Part shown: positions 1-7,554 of the stretch, one piece after another | How the letters are laid out: the number at the start of each line of letters is the position of its first letter | Numbering within the stretch: the first letter of the stretch is position 1 | NCBI GenBank assembly: GCA_900545755.1 | Contig: URAG01000052.1 | Location: 1 to 15,953 of the forward strand | DNA from: an uncultured Cloacibacillus sp. | GTDB lineage: Bacteria > Synergistota > Synergistia > Synergistales > Synergistaceae | Direction of reading: 5' to 3' | DNA: 15,953 nucleotides | The notes under the pieces: generated by a model | Database searches by the model: none | What the model saw: only the letters and a program-made list of their open reading frames with translations | What the model was told of the DNA's origin: nothing | Translations under genes and position numbers: made by a program

Positions 1-222
1 GATCGTTACCCCCAGGTTTGGCCCGGTGTGCAGCACGGCGTTGTCCTGGATGTTGCTGTTTTTGCCAATGCGGATGGCGCCGGTATCTCCGCGCACCACC
101 GCGCCGTACCACACGCTGCTGCCAGCGGCCAGCACAACATCCCCGGCCAGGGTGGCGTTGGGGGCCACAAAGGCTGCACTGCCAACATCCGGCGTTTTGC
201 CGTATACTGTGATAACTGCCAT
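1..222 (-). CDS. gamma-class carbonic anhydrase-like protein, 3' end outside window
   Basis: Open reading frame on the minus strand starting at ATG 222-220 and running off the left edge; 74 residues are visible. The translation begins MAVITVYGKTPDVG and contains VVRGD (residues 42-46) and NIQDNAVLH (57-65). These are hallmarks of the left-handed beta-helix gamma carbonic anhydrase / YrdA-PaaY family; His65 sits where a metal-ligand histidine is expected. Known family members are about 160-180 residues, so roughly the first 40% is present. A strong ribosome site (GGGAGG) lies 7 bases before the ATG. Members hydrate CO2 or act as uncharacterised hexapeptide-repeat proteins; activity cannot be told from this fragment. 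The gene reads away from the rest of the window. Its codon choice (many GGC, GCC, AGC) differs somewhat from the CG-dinucleotide-rich genes further right. Confidence 0.85.
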   Translation of the reverse strand, partial: MAVITVYGKTPDVGSAAFVAPNATLAGDVVLAAGSSVWYGAVVRGDTGAIRIGKNSNIQDNAVLHTGPNLGVTI

Positions 223-318
223 AATTTTACCTCCCTGCCCGGAATAATTCTACCGCCGGGCACTGTTAGTTAAATTGAAAAACAGGCCTGTGTTTGTTAT
301 ACTTTTACTATATTAAAT

Positions 319-347
319 AATATATTACGTTGCTTCAGGAAAAGCAA
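319..347 (-). promoter_or_regulatory. Predicted sigma-70 promoter of the carbonic anhydrase-like gene, with overlapping inverted repeat
   Basis: Reading the minus strand, TTGCTT (347-342) and TATATT (324-319) are separated by 17 bases and lie about 100 bases upstream of the start codon. A perfect 6-bp inverted repeat, TTGCTT/AAGCAA (330-335 and 342-347), coincides with the -35 box, so it could be an operator. This is based on consensus matching only. Confidence 0.45.
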
Positions 348-405
348 TCAGGGGGAAACAAATATGATAAAAAACGTTAATTTATTTAGATCGCTTTAAT
401 TGGAG

Positions 406-432
406 AAAGGCCGCGCGGGAAGCGCGGCCTTT
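406..432 (-). terminator. Hairpin terminator downstream of the Synergist-CTERM protein gene
   Basis: A perfect 11-bp stem (406-416 with 422-432) with a 5-base loop lies 38 bases beyond the stop codon of the minus-strand gene ending at 471. The stem is flanked by AAA and TTT, so the short U-tract is part of the stem and is followed only by CTCC. It is a plausible but weak intrinsic terminator. Confidence 0.55.
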
Positions 433-470
433 CGGGGAAGTGGTGCTTGTTCGGATGTCTCAGAAAAACG

Positions 471-2015
471 TTATTTCTTTCTCATACGAAGTAGCGGAAG
501 AGCCGCAAGCAGCGCAAGCGCGCCAAATCCAGCCGAGCAACCGCCGCCGCCCGAGCCGGACGGCTGAGGCTTCACGTCGTCGGAGGTTACAGGAGGCGTA
601 GGCGGCACTTCTTCCTCTGTTACGGTGACAGTACATGTGGCAGATGTTGCCTCATGTTCATCAATTACCGCCGTAATGACCGTTTCGCCAATTGCCAACG
701 CTGTTATTTCGCCTGTTGTCGCGTTTATAGAGGCGCATTCTGGCTTACTGCTTGACCATGTGAGTGTGGCAGTAGCTGGGACAACAGTATACTCAAGCGT
801 AGCCGTATCATTTACGGCAAGCGATAAGGCGTTCGTCTTAAACGTTAACGACGGCACGACAAAGTGTCCCTCTCCATCATTGACAAAGACGACATCTTCC
901 GCAAGATATTTTACATCTGGTTCACTGCTAAAAGAACCGCCGCTGATTGTGATCTTCCCCTGCTCGTTGTTTTCATCGCCCTTGTTTTGTAAAGATAGCG
1001 CTCCAGCTACGCCTTCAAACGTGCCGCCAGCAATTTCAAGCCCGAGCATTTGCGTGTTGTCGATTTCGTTTCCGGCCGTCTCATGATTTCCTTCATAAAT
1101 AGCATACGACCCTTCGCCTGTTGCGATAACTTGAGCATTGCCAGATATTGTAGCGCTCATGTTACCGCGGTACCCAACCTTCTCTGGGTCTCCGTTTGTG
1201 ATAAAAGCTATTCCTGCACCAATAGCTACAGCACCATTAGAGCTCGCTACAGGATTAGGCATATCGCCGTTACTAATGACAGTGCCGCCGGTCATATTGA
1301 GAGTTCCACTTCTGAACTGTATTCCGACATAACCAGATACCTTACCGCCAGTCATGTTCAGGACCCCATCCTGTGAATGGAAGACACCTGCACCTGCAAT
1401 ATAGTCTCGTCCTGAACCAGCATAATCAGGATTATCTGATTCTAAACCTGAACCCCCTACGAGTTCCCCTCCGTTGATATTTATGATTGTTCCATGATAG
1501 CCCGCACTGCCAGATGAGCCAGAGACAGCATAGCCGTCGACTGCCGTCACTCTGACGATACCGCCGTTAATGTCAAACTGAGCTCCGTTACCCATAACGC
1601 TTACCGGATAGAAATCTGCTTCTATAATTCCATTATTAAGTATGAGTTTGGAATTTAAGGCTTCTCCTTCACCAGTTAAATTACCTTGTACCTGTATTCC
1701 GCAATCATCACTGCTGGATATTATCCCGTTGCCAACAGAGTCTTCTATTGTCATAGATGCACCATTCGAGACAATAAACACATCGCTCCCGCCTAAAGAT
1801 GCAGATATGGTATGCCCCGCTAAATCTAAGACTATGTCCTGCTGAACATTGATTTGTGCATCCACTGCAATAGGCGCTGTTAATTTTATATCGCCTCCGG
1901 CTTCGATAGCACTTTTCAGTCCTGGTAAATCATTTACGTCCACCGCCAACGCCGCCGACGCGAACAGCGCGATGCAAAGCGCTACTGTAAGCGTGATAAT
2001 ACCTTTTCTCTTCAT
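471..2015 (-). CDS. Secreted beta-helix/Ig-like surface protein with Synergist-CTERM tail
   Basis: A 514-residue protein. Residues 1-24 form a signal peptide (MKRK, a hydrophobic core, then ASAALA as cleavage site). Residues about 25-385 carry recurring GG turns (INGG, MTGG twice, IAGG, ISGG) between short beta strands, as in right-handed parallel beta-helix proteins. Residues about 389-466 resemble a bacterial Ig-like Big_2 domain (ATLTWSSSKP, INATTGEITAL, GETVITA). A Pro/Ser linker leads to residues 489-514, GGGGCSAGFG followed by a hydrophobic stretch and RMRKK, which match the Synergist-CTERM sorting signal. The protein is therefore probably exported and processed or anchored at the envelope through Cys493; the role may be adhesion or glycan contact, which is inference. 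The start is fixed by AAGGAGAGG upstream of ATG. Base composition is lower in GC than the metabolic genes, as often seen for variable surface proteins. Confidence 0.88.
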   Translation of the reverse strand: MKRKGIITLTVALCIALFASAALAVDVNDLPGLKSAIEAGGDIKLTAPIAVDAQINVQQDIVLDLAGHTISASLGGSDVFIVSNGASMTIEDSVGNGIISSSDDCGIQVQGNLTGEGEALNSKLILNNGIIEADFYPVSVMGNGAQFDINGGIVRVTAVDGYAVSGSSGSAGYHGTIININGGELVGGSGLESDNPDYAGSGRDYIAGAGVFHSQDGVLNMTGGKVSGYVGIQFRSGTLNMTGGTVISNGDMPNPVASSNGAVAIGAGIAFITNGDPEKVGYRGNMSATISGNAQVIATGEGSYAIYEGNHETAGNEIDNTQMLGLEIAGGTFEGVAGALSLQNKGDENNEQGKITISGGSFSSEPDVKYLAEDVVFVNDGEGHFVVPSLTFKTNALSLAVNDTATLEYTVVPATATLTWSSSKPECASINATTGEITALAIGETVITAVIDEHEATSATCTVTVTEEEVPPTPPVTSDDVKPQPSGSGGGGCSAGFGALALLAALPLLRMRKK

Positions 2016-2184
2016 TAGTGCCTCTCCTTTCGAAGTTCCTCTCTGTGCCGCCTATACCATACAAAATACCTTGCGCGGGATTTGCCGTGATACTGTGAGA
2101 CGCCTCGCCCCCTTTGCGTCGCAATAGCAATAGGTTGAGCCTTGTATTACTTTTTCTTCGCTTATTGCGAATATCTTTCACCTT

Positions 2185-2213
2185 ATTGTAGAAATATATC
2201 GACATAAAGTCAA
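2185..2213 (-). promoter_or_regulatory. Predicted sigma-70 promoter for the Synergist-CTERM protein
   Basis: On the minus strand TTGACT (2213-2208) and TACAAT (2190-2185) are separated by exactly 17 bases, one mismatch from consensus in each box. The expected start near 2178 gives a leader of about 160 bases before the ATG at 2015. One copy of a repeated ATATATCGA word lies inside the spacer, where a bound regulator would block RNA polymerase. Confidence 0.65.
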
Positions 2214-2269
2214 TAATAGCTAGGTATTATTCGCTATATATCGAAAGCTATTTTTACAATAGGTCAATA
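2194..2269. repeat. Candidate operator repeats in the divergent promoter region
   Basis: ATATATCGA occurs at 2194-2202 and again at 2236-2244, start-to-start distance 42 bases, close to four helical turns. AATAGCT (2215-2221) and AGCTATT (2246-2252) form a perfect 7-bp inverted repeat. GTCAATA occurs at 2209-2215 and 2263-2269. The arrangement beside an XRE regulator gene suggests regulator binding sites; no binding motif is known to me for this protein. Confidence 0.4.
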
Positions 2270-2321
2270 GCCCTTTCGCATATTTTTATGAAGAATCTAA
2301 CAAGGAGGGGGCGTATACCTT

Positions 2322-2744
2322 ATGTGGAAAATTCAGAAATACAGGATAAACTCCGGATACTCGCAGGAACGCCTTGCCGAGGCTGTAGATCTTTCAACGA
2401 GTTATATATCTGAAATAGAAAACGGCAAGAAAAGGCCCTCTATGAAAACTCTCGAAAAAATCGCGTCCGTGCTCGGCGTGCCGCTGGTCGCGCTGATGGA
2501 CGACGGGCCTGACGTGGAACAAAAAAAGGACGTTTTAGTGCAATGTCCTTTTATTTCGTATATGGACTCTCCGTCCGTGCTTGCGGAGATGAGCGGCATC
2601 ACAAAGGAGATTTTTTCCATAGTGACCGAGCTACCTGTCGAAGAGAAGATAAAGGTGCTCTCTTACGCGCGGGATTTGAAGAAGTTGACAGATTTGTCGA
2701 AGCGGAACGCGCCTGATACACACGATAGCGGAGCGACGCCGTAA
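2322..2744 (+). CDS. XRE-family helix-turn-helix transcriptional regulator
   Basis: A 140-residue protein. Residues about 4-60 form a Cro/C1-type HTH_3 domain: YRINSGYSQERLAEAVDLS, then TSYISEIENGKKRPSMKTL with the usual recognition-helix SYISEIENG pattern, and IASVLGVPLVALM closing the fold. The C-terminal 75 residues (SPSVLAEMSGITKEIFSIV, PVEEKIKVLSYARDLKKL) are probably helical and may mediate dimerisation. It probably binds DNA and autoregulates or controls the divergent surface-protein gene; that is inferred from orientation and shared intergenic repeats. AAGGAGGGGG precedes ATG 2322 at a rather long distance (about 13 bases from the AGGAGG core), but no other in-frame start fits. No sensory or metal-binding motif is visible, so the signal is unknown. 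Confidence 0.88.
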   Translation: MWKIQKYRINSGYSQERLAEAVDLSTSYISEIENGKKRPSMKTLEKIASVLGVPLVALMDDGPDVEQKKDVLVQCPFISYMDSPSVLAEMSGITKEIFSIVTELPVEEKIKVLSYARDLKKLTDLSKRNAPDTHDSGATP

Positions 2745-2768
2745 CGTTTGGCTAATTGAACTTATAGC

Positions 2769-2808
2769 AAAATCCGCCCTCCGCAGTTCATCGCAGGGGG
2801 CGGATTTT
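2769..2808. terminator. Bidirectional terminator between converging regulator and pepF
   Basis: AAAATCCGCCC (2769-2779) pairs perfectly with GGGCGGATTTT (2798-2808), an 11-bp stem with an 18-base loop. A-rich and T-rich flanks allow it to act on both strands. It sits between the stop of the plus-strand regulator (2744) and the stop of the minus-strand peptidase (2843). Confidence 0.8.
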
Positions 2809-2842
2809 GTCTGTCGTGCCGAAAAAAGCGCTCGATGTTCGC

Positions 2843-4678
2843 TTACTTCGCCAGCTCCTCCATTTCGTCGAGCGTTTCTTCAAACTGCCTGACTACGGCT
2901 TCGACGGGCTGCGGCGTGCTCATGTCAACGCCCGCGCCTTTGAGCAGCTCGATCGGGTAGTCGGAGCCGCCTTTGGTGAGGAAATCCAGATATCTCCGCG
3001 TCGCAGGTTCGCCCTCCGCCAGGATAGCGCCGGCGAGCGCCGTAGCGGCGGAGTAGCCGGTCGCGTACTGGTAGACGTAGAAGGGCGTGTAGAAGTGCGG
3101 GATGCGCGCCCATTCCATCTTGAGCGGCTCGTCTATCGTTACGGCTTCGCCGTAGTATTTTCTGTTGAGCTCATACCAGAGCTGTTTGAGGCCGTCAGGG
3201 GTCGTGTCCCCGCCTTCGGCCGCGCGTTTGTGGACTTCGCGCTCGAACGACGCGAACATCGTCTGGCGGTAGACGGTGGTGCGGATGTTTTCGAGGCGGC
3301 GGTTGAGCAGGTAGAGGCGCTTTTTCCTGTCGCCGGTCTCGGCCAGGAGGCCGGAGAGGAAGAGCACCTCGTTCGTCGTCGAGGCCACTTCGGCGGTGAA
3401 GATGCAGTAGTCCGCGGTCGCGTAGGGCTGGTTTCTGCGCGAGTACCAGCTGTGCATGGAGTGGCCCATTTCGTGGACGAGCGTCATCACGTCGTTGAGG
3501 TTGTTGGTGTAGTTCATGAAGATGTACGGGTGCGTGCCGTAGCTGCCCCACGAGTATGCGCCGCTGCGTTTGCCTTTGTTGGGGAACACGTCGGCCCAGC
3601 CGCCCTCGACGCCGGCCTTTATCTGTTCCAGGTACTGCCCGCCGAGCGGCGCGAGGTAGCTGTACATCATTTTCTTGGCGTCGCTCCACGCTATTTCCTT
3701 GTAGGGGTCTTCGACGAGCGGGACGTAGAGGTCGTACATGTGGAGCTCGCGGACGCCGAGCATTCTACGGCGCAGCTTCATGTAGCGGTACATCGGTGCG
3801 AGATTGTCTTCGATCGTGGAGACTAGGCTGTCGTAGACCGAGACGGGGATGTTGTCGGCGTCGAGCGCCTCTTCGAGCGGCGAGCCGTAGCGGCGGCATC
3901 CGGCGTAGAATTTCGCGGCTTTAAGCATTCCGTCGAAGGTCGCGCCGATTGTGTTTTTCATCTTTCCGTACGGTTCGTACAGCGAGGCGAAGGCGGCTTT
4001 GCGCACGGAGCGTTTCGGAGAGCGCAGGTAGGCGACGGCGCGTTCTTCGGACATTTCGACCTTTTTGCCCTCTTCGTCGCGTATCGGCGGGAATTCCATG
4101 TCGGCGTTCGTCAGCATGGAGAATGCGTTGTCCGCGGTCTGCGCCATGTCGCCGGAGCGCGCGAGGATCAGCTCTTCGGCTTCGGAAAGTACGTGAGCTT
4201 TGCGGCGCAGCAGCTCGCGCAGCGGGAAGGCGTAATCCGCGAGGCAGGGCGCGGCTATGAATTCCTTTAATCTGCCGTCGTCCATCGCCAGTATCTCGGG
4301 CGTAACGTAGCTCGCGGCGGCTGAAAATTCAACGGCGAGCGCGGAGACGCGGTTCGCTGGCCCCTGCTGCTTCGAGTCGCCGGTGTCCTCGTGGCTCTTC
4401 ATGTTCGCGTAGACGTAGAGCTTTCCAAGCTCTATCGAGAGCTCGTCGCGCAGTTTGAAGAACTCGAGCATTTTCTCTGGCGACTGCGCGAGCGCGCCCT
4501 TGTAGGCGGCTATCTCCGGTATGCGCGACTTTATCGCGGCGAACGATTTTTCCCAATCTTCGGCCGACGCGAAAATGTCCTCAAGCTTCCATTTATATTC
4601 CGCAGGCATCGCAGAGCGCTCGGGCAGCGACGCGCCGCGCCCCAGCTCAAGTTCTTTCTTTTTTGTATCGGTTTTCAA
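2843..4678 (-). CDS. pepF: Oligoendopeptidase F, M3B zinc metallopeptidase
   Basis: A 611-residue cytoplasmic peptidase of normal family length (about 600). The zinc-binding HEMGH motif is at residues 402-406 (His402, catalytic Glu403, His406), and the third ligand is most likely Glu430 in TAEVAST, 24 residues on. Family members cleave short oligopeptides in the cytosol, which suits an amino-acid- and peptide-fermenting anaerobe. The N-terminal half is the usual helical PepF_N region; no signal peptide is present. The start is a TTG codon at 4678-4676, chosen because GGAGG lies 8 bases upstream; the next ATG would be at residue 23 and has no comparable site. The gene is divergent from the MalY/PatB operon and convergent with the XRE regulator, so it appears monocistronic. 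Confidence 0.95.
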   Translation of the reverse strand: MKTDTKKKELELGRGASLPERSAMPAEYKWKLEDIFASAEDWEKSFAAIKSRIPEIAAYKGALAQSPEKMLEFFKLRDELSIELGKLYVYANMKSHEDTGDSKQQGPANRVSALAVEFSAAASYVTPEILAMDDGRLKEFIAAPCLADYAFPLRELLRRKAHVLSEAEELILARSGDMAQTADNAFSMLTNADMEFPPIRDEEGKKVEMSEERAVAYLRSPKRSVRKAAFASLYEPYGKMKNTIGATFDGMLKAAKFYAGCRRYGSPLEEALDADNIPVSVYDSLVSTIEDNLAPMYRYMKLRRRMLGVRELHMYDLYVPLVEDPYKEIAWSDAKKMMYSYLAPLGGQYLEQIKAGVEGGWADVFPNKGKRSGAYSWGSYGTHPYIFMNYTNNLNDVMTLVHEMGHSMHSWYSRRNQPYATADYCIFTAEVASTTNEVLFLSGLLAETGDRKKRLYLLNRRLENIRTTVYRQTMFASFEREVHKRAAEGGDTTPDGLKQLWYELNRKYYGEAVTIDEPLKMEWARIPHFYTPFYVYQYATGYSAATALAGAILAEGEPATRRYLDFLTKGGSDYPIELLKGAGVDMSTPQPVEAVVRQFEETLDEMEELAK

Positions 4679-4815
4679 AAAAATTCCTCCATTCGTTGTT
4701 CGTCTGCATATTCTTTCGTCTTATGCGACTATTTTATACTTGCGCGCGGACTCGCGAAAGCGGAAAATATAAAATGAATGAAATATGGCCCTGCCATAAA
4801 AACGGAGGTTTTTTC

Positions 4816-5994
4816 ATGAAATACGATTTTGACAAATATATGGATCGTCGCGGGACGGAGTGCGAGAAGTGGGACGGCATGACCGAGGACTTCGGCACGA
4901 ACGACCTCCTCGCGATGTGGGTCGCCGACATGGACTTCCCCGCCGCGCCTGAAATTCTAGACGCGATACGCGCGAAGCTCGACGAAGGCGCGCTCGGTTA
5001 TCCGATCATCCCCGATTCGCTGCGCGACGCGGTGCGCAAGTGGGAGAAGGATCACTACGGCTGGGAGTTCGGGCGCGAAGCGGTAAGTTGGGCCTGCGGC
5101 GTCGTCGCGGGGCTTTCCTTCGCAACGATGGGGCTGACGAAGCCCGGCGACCAGATGATTATCCAGACGCCGGTCTACATGCCCTTCTACAGGACGGTGC
5201 GCGAAGCCGGACGCATAATCGTCGAAAACCCGCTAGTCTACAGGAACGGCCGCTACGAGATGAATCTTGAGGAACTCGAAAGCCTCGTCACGCCGACCTG
5301 CCGCACGCTGATACTTTGCAGCCCTCACAACCCCGTCTCCCGCGTATGGAGCCGCGAGGAGCTCGAGGCGCTCGCAGACATCGTGCGCCGCAAGAACATG
5401 ATCGTCATCGCCGACGAAATCCACCAGGACCTCGTCTACAGCGACGCGAAACACATCTGCCTCGGCTCGCTGCCCGGAATGGACAAGCACGTCGTCACCT
5501 TCATAGCGCCGAGCAAAACCTTCAACATCGCGGGACTGAAATCCTCCGTCGCGATAATCCCAGACGAGCTGCTGCGCGGCATATACGTCTCCGTGCTTGA
5601 ACGCTTCCACCTCAATTCGCTGAACATCCTCGGCATCGCAGCGATGGAGGCTGCTTACGGCAAGTGCGGCGATTGGCACCGCCAGCTCATGGAATACCTC
5701 GAGGCGAACCGCGACTTCACGGAGCAGTTCGTCAAGGAGCGTATGCCGAAGGCGCATATGGACCATCCCGAGGGCACTTACATATTCTGGATAGACTTCC
5801 GCGGCTACGGATTCAACAACGAGACGCTGACGGAATTCCTGGTCAAAGAGGCCAAGGTCGCGCTCGACCCAGGCAAATGGTTCGGCTCCGCAGGCGACGG
5901 CTTCGCGCGCATCAACATCGGCACCACGCGCGCGCAGCTAAAAGAGGGGCTTGAACGCATAGCGGCGGCGCTCGACAAAAGAGAAGGAAAGTAA
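4816..5994 (+). CDS. MalY/PatB-type PLP-dependent cystathionine beta-lyase/aminotransferase
   Basis: A 392-residue fold-type I PLP enzyme. Lys234 in APSKTFNIAGL is the expected Schiff-base lysine, Asp200 in IADEIHQDLVY contacts the pyridine nitrogen, and Asn172 in SPHNPVSR contacts the PLP hydroxyl. The N-terminal WVADMDFPAAPEI block is typical of the MalY/PatB branch rather than general aspartate aminotransferases, and the residue spacing is very close to E. coli MalY. The likely reaction is C-S beta-elimination of cystathionine or cysteine conjugates to pyruvate, ammonia and a thiol; transamination is an alternative. The frame stays open back to 4663, but CGGAGG seven bases before ATG 4816 and the MKYDFDKYMDRRGT start favour 4816. 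It is followed after 13 bases by the FAH-family gene, so the two probably form an operon. Confidence 0.9.
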   Translation: MKYDFDKYMDRRGTECEKWDGMTEDFGTNDLLAMWVADMDFPAAPEILDAIRAKLDEGALGYPIIPDSLRDAVRKWEKDHYGWEFGREAVSWACGVVAGLSFATMGLTKPGDQMIIQTPVYMPFYRTVREAGRIIVENPLVYRNGRYEMNLEELESLVTPTCRTLILCSPHNPVSRVWSREELEALADIVRRKNMIVIADEIHQDLVYSDAKHICLGSLPGMDKHVVTFIAPSKTFNIAGLKSSVAIIPDELLRGIYVSVLERFHLNSLNILGIAAMEAAYGKCGDWHRQLMEYLEANRDFTEQFVKERMPKAHMDHPEGTYIFWIDFRGYGFNNETLTEFLVKEAKVALDPGKWFGSAGDGFARINIGTTRAQLKEGLERIAAALDKREGK

Positions 5995-6007
5995 GGCGGC
6001 CCCGGCG

Positions 6008-6787
6008 ATGAAGAAGGAATCCACGGCGCTTTACTGCCGCTTCATGGTAGACGGGCGCGCCTACAGCGGGCAGATACGCGGCGCGTCGGTCGACATAGTC
6101 GAAGGCGACCCCTTTGCGGGCATCACGTCGCAGATACGGCTGAGCTATCCTGTCGAGCGCGTGAAATTCCTGCCGCCCTTCGCGCCTAAAAAAATCTGGT
6201 GCGTAGGACGCAACTACGTCGGCCACGTCAAGGAGCTCGACCACGATATACCGGAGGAGCCGCTGATATTCCTCAAGGCGACTTCCGCCGTCACGGGCGC
6301 GAACGACTTCATCCGCATCCCGAAATGGGCCGGCCCGATACACTACGAAGGCGAGCTCGCCGTCGTCATAGGCAAAGGCGGCAGAAACATACCAGAAGAA
6401 GAAGTTTACGACCACGTCCTCGGCTACACGATAATGAATGACGTGACGGCGCGCGCGCTTCAAAACAAGGACGGGCAGTGGACGCGCGCGAAAAGCTTCG
6501 ACACCTTCGCGCCGCTCGGCCCCGCCGTGCTGCTAACGAAAGAGCTGCCAGCCTCCACGCGTGTAGTGACGCGCCTCAACGGCAGAGTCGTGCAGGACGG
6601 CGCGATAGAGCAGATGATATTCCCGATACCGCGCCTTATCTCGCACATCAGCCGTTTCGCGACGCTCGAAGAGGGCGACGTAATCTCAACAGGCACGCCG
6701 CAGGGCGTAGGAGAAATCAAGCCCGGCGACTTGGTCGAGGTCGAAATAGAACCGATAGGGAAACTGAGGAACATCTGCGGAGAGTAG
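6008..6787 (+). CDS. Fumarylacetoacetate hydrolase-family protein (acylpyruvase/oxaloacetate tautomerase-like)
   Basis: A 259-residue protein with the FAH fold. Expected divalent-metal ligands are Glu114 and Glu116 (HYEGELAVVIGK) and Asp145 (MNDVTAR). Other family signatures are WCVGRNY, RAKSFDTFAPLGP and STGTPQGVG. The family hydrolyses or decarboxylates beta-diketo acids, including acylpyruvates, and some members tautomerise or decarboxylate oxaloacetate (FAHD1/FAHD2 type). The KSFDTFAPLGP segment resembles FAHD2-like enzymes, so an oxaloacetate/acylpyruvate substrate is a reasonable guess, also supported by the nearby pyruvate and oxaloacetate genes; the exact reaction is not shown by sequence. 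It starts 13 bases after the MalY-like gene, with AAGGCGG overlapping the end of that gene's stop codon, suggesting co-transcription. Confidence 0.88.
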   Translation: MKKESTALYCRFMVDGRAYSGQIRGASVDIVEGDPFAGITSQIRLSYPVERVKFLPPFAPKKIWCVGRNYVGHVKELDHDIPEEPLIFLKATSAVTGANDFIRIPKWAGPIHYEGELAVVIGKGGRNIPEEEVYDHVLGYTIMNDVTARALQNKDGQWTRAKSFDTFAPLGPAVLLTKELPASTRVVTRLNGRVVQDGAIEQMIFPIPRLISHISRFATLEEGDVISTGTPQGVGEIKPGDLVEVEIEPIGKLRNICGE

Positions 6788-6824
6788 AACAACTTGGTTG
6801 AAAACATATGAGGCGTGAATTAAC

Positions 6825-6854
6825 TAACGGGGGAAGCCACGGCTTCCCCCGTTA
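6825..6854 (+). terminator. Strong hairpin after the MalY/FAH operon
   Basis: TAACGGGGGAAGCC (6825-6838) is complementary to GGCTTCCCCCGTTA (6841-6854), giving a GC-rich stem with a minimal loop. Only TTCAA follows, without a long U-run, so termination may be imperfect. It separates the operon from the citrate lyase remnant. Confidence 0.6.
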
Positions 6855-6914
6855 ATTCAATGGAGAATGATTCAATAAAACTTCTTCACACGTCAGAGCT
6901 AGGGCCCAAAGTCG

Positions 6915-7400
6915 TTGGGAGTACGGCAGCCGTTTCGCCACGTGAGAAATTTCTACCTCGACTGCGTCGTGCTTGCGGCGCTCGAGGTAGACACGGACTT
7001 CAACGTCAACGTGCTGACCGGCAACGACGGCGTTCTGCGCGGAGCATCCGGCGGCCACCAAGACGCGGCTGCCGGCGCGGCGCTTTCTATAATAGTCTGC
7101 CCGTCGTTCCGCGGCGGCGTGCCGTCGATAAAAAATCGCGTCACGACGGTGACGACCCCGGGAGAAACGGTTGACGCCATCGTGACGGAGCGCGGCATCT
7201 GCGTCAACCCGCGCCGCGCCGACCTGCTTGAAGCGGCGCTGAAGGCCAAGCTTCCCGTCGTCGACATCGAAAAGCTCAAATGCGAGGTTGAGAAGCTTAC
7301 GGGGACGCCGGAGCCGATAGAGTTCGACTACGGCAAGCTCATCGCAGCGGTCGAGTACCGCGACGGTACGCTCATCGACGGAGTATACGCAGCGAAGTAA
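6915..7400 (+). pseudogene. citF: Citrate lyase alpha subunit, C-terminal remnant
   Basis: An open frame of about 161 codons whose product from about position 6940 on matches the C-terminal part of citrate lyase alpha (CitF, citrate CoA-/ACP-transferase): VVLAALEVDTDFNVNV, GASGGHQDAAAGAALSIIV, TTPGETVDAIVTERGICVNP, then VEYRDGTLIDGVY. Full-length CitF is about 510 residues, so roughly the first two thirds are gone. The nominal start is a TTG at 6915 without a convincing ribosome site, and no upstream frame restores the missing part. No stop or frameshift breaks the remaining 150 residues, suggesting recent loss or some residual selection. No citrate lyase beta, gamma or accessory gene lies alongside. 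It sits directly upstream of PFOR, and its own hairpin terminator is retained. An expressed short protein of new function cannot be excluded. Confidence 0.8.
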
Positions 7401-7438
7401 CGGCGCTCCGTCCTCGCAAGAAAAGGCGGGCAAACGAA

Positions 7439-7480
7439 CGCGTCCCTGCGCACCTTCGTGCAACGGGACGCGCTTTATTT
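7439..7480 (+). terminator. Intrinsic terminator after the citF remnant
   Basis: CGCGTCCC (7439-7446) pairs with GGGACGCG (7465-7472), and an inner GCAC/GTGC stem capped by CTTC (7450-7461) stacks within it. The tail CTTTATTT is U-rich. It isolates the PFOR gene from upstream transcription. Confidence 0.75.
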
Positions 7481-7554
7481 CCCGTGTAAAGAAATATTTA
7501 CCCATATTTTACAGAAAGTTAGGCGCATAATATCGCCGCCGCGACGCATAATCA

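Larger units (their letters stand above)
2016..2321. other. Divergent intergenic region between surface protein and XRE regulator
   Basis: These 306 bases hold no convincing gene. They contain the minus-strand promoter at 2185-2213, a set of direct and inverted repeats between 2194 and 2269, and a leader of about 160 bases for the surface protein mRNA. The regulator's Shine-Dalgarno sequence is at 2303-2308. No strong plus-strand promoter was found, so the regulator's promoter remains unassigned. Confidence 0.7.

Noticed and set aside
2041..2180. Possible c-di-GMP (GEMM-I) riboswitch in the 160-base leader of the surface protein
   Set aside because: The minus strand contains GACGCAAAG as in the GEMM core, but the flanking helices and the tetraloop-receptor sequence do not form. 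A covariance search could settle it.
1930..2205. 91-residue minus-strand frame spanning the surface-protein leader
   Set aside because: It overlaps the start of the surface-protein gene out of frame, has no ribosome site and looks like translated leader RNA.
2807..3826. Long 339-residue frame on the plus strand opposite pepF
   Set aside because: It is the antisense of a clear peptidase gene in GC-rich DNA; its product is an Arg/Val/Glu-rich low-complexity sequence with no recognisable domain.
4663..4815. N-terminal extension of the MalY/PatB-like protein back to 4663
   Set aside because: The extra 51 residues do not resemble the family and overlap the pepF start and leader; a good ribosome site directly precedes ATG 4816.
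6860..6940. Search for the missing N-terminal part of CitF or a simple frameshift upstream of the remnant
   Set aside because: All three plus-strand frames were read; none gives recognisable CitF sequence before about 6927-6940, so this is a deletion rather than a single frameshift.
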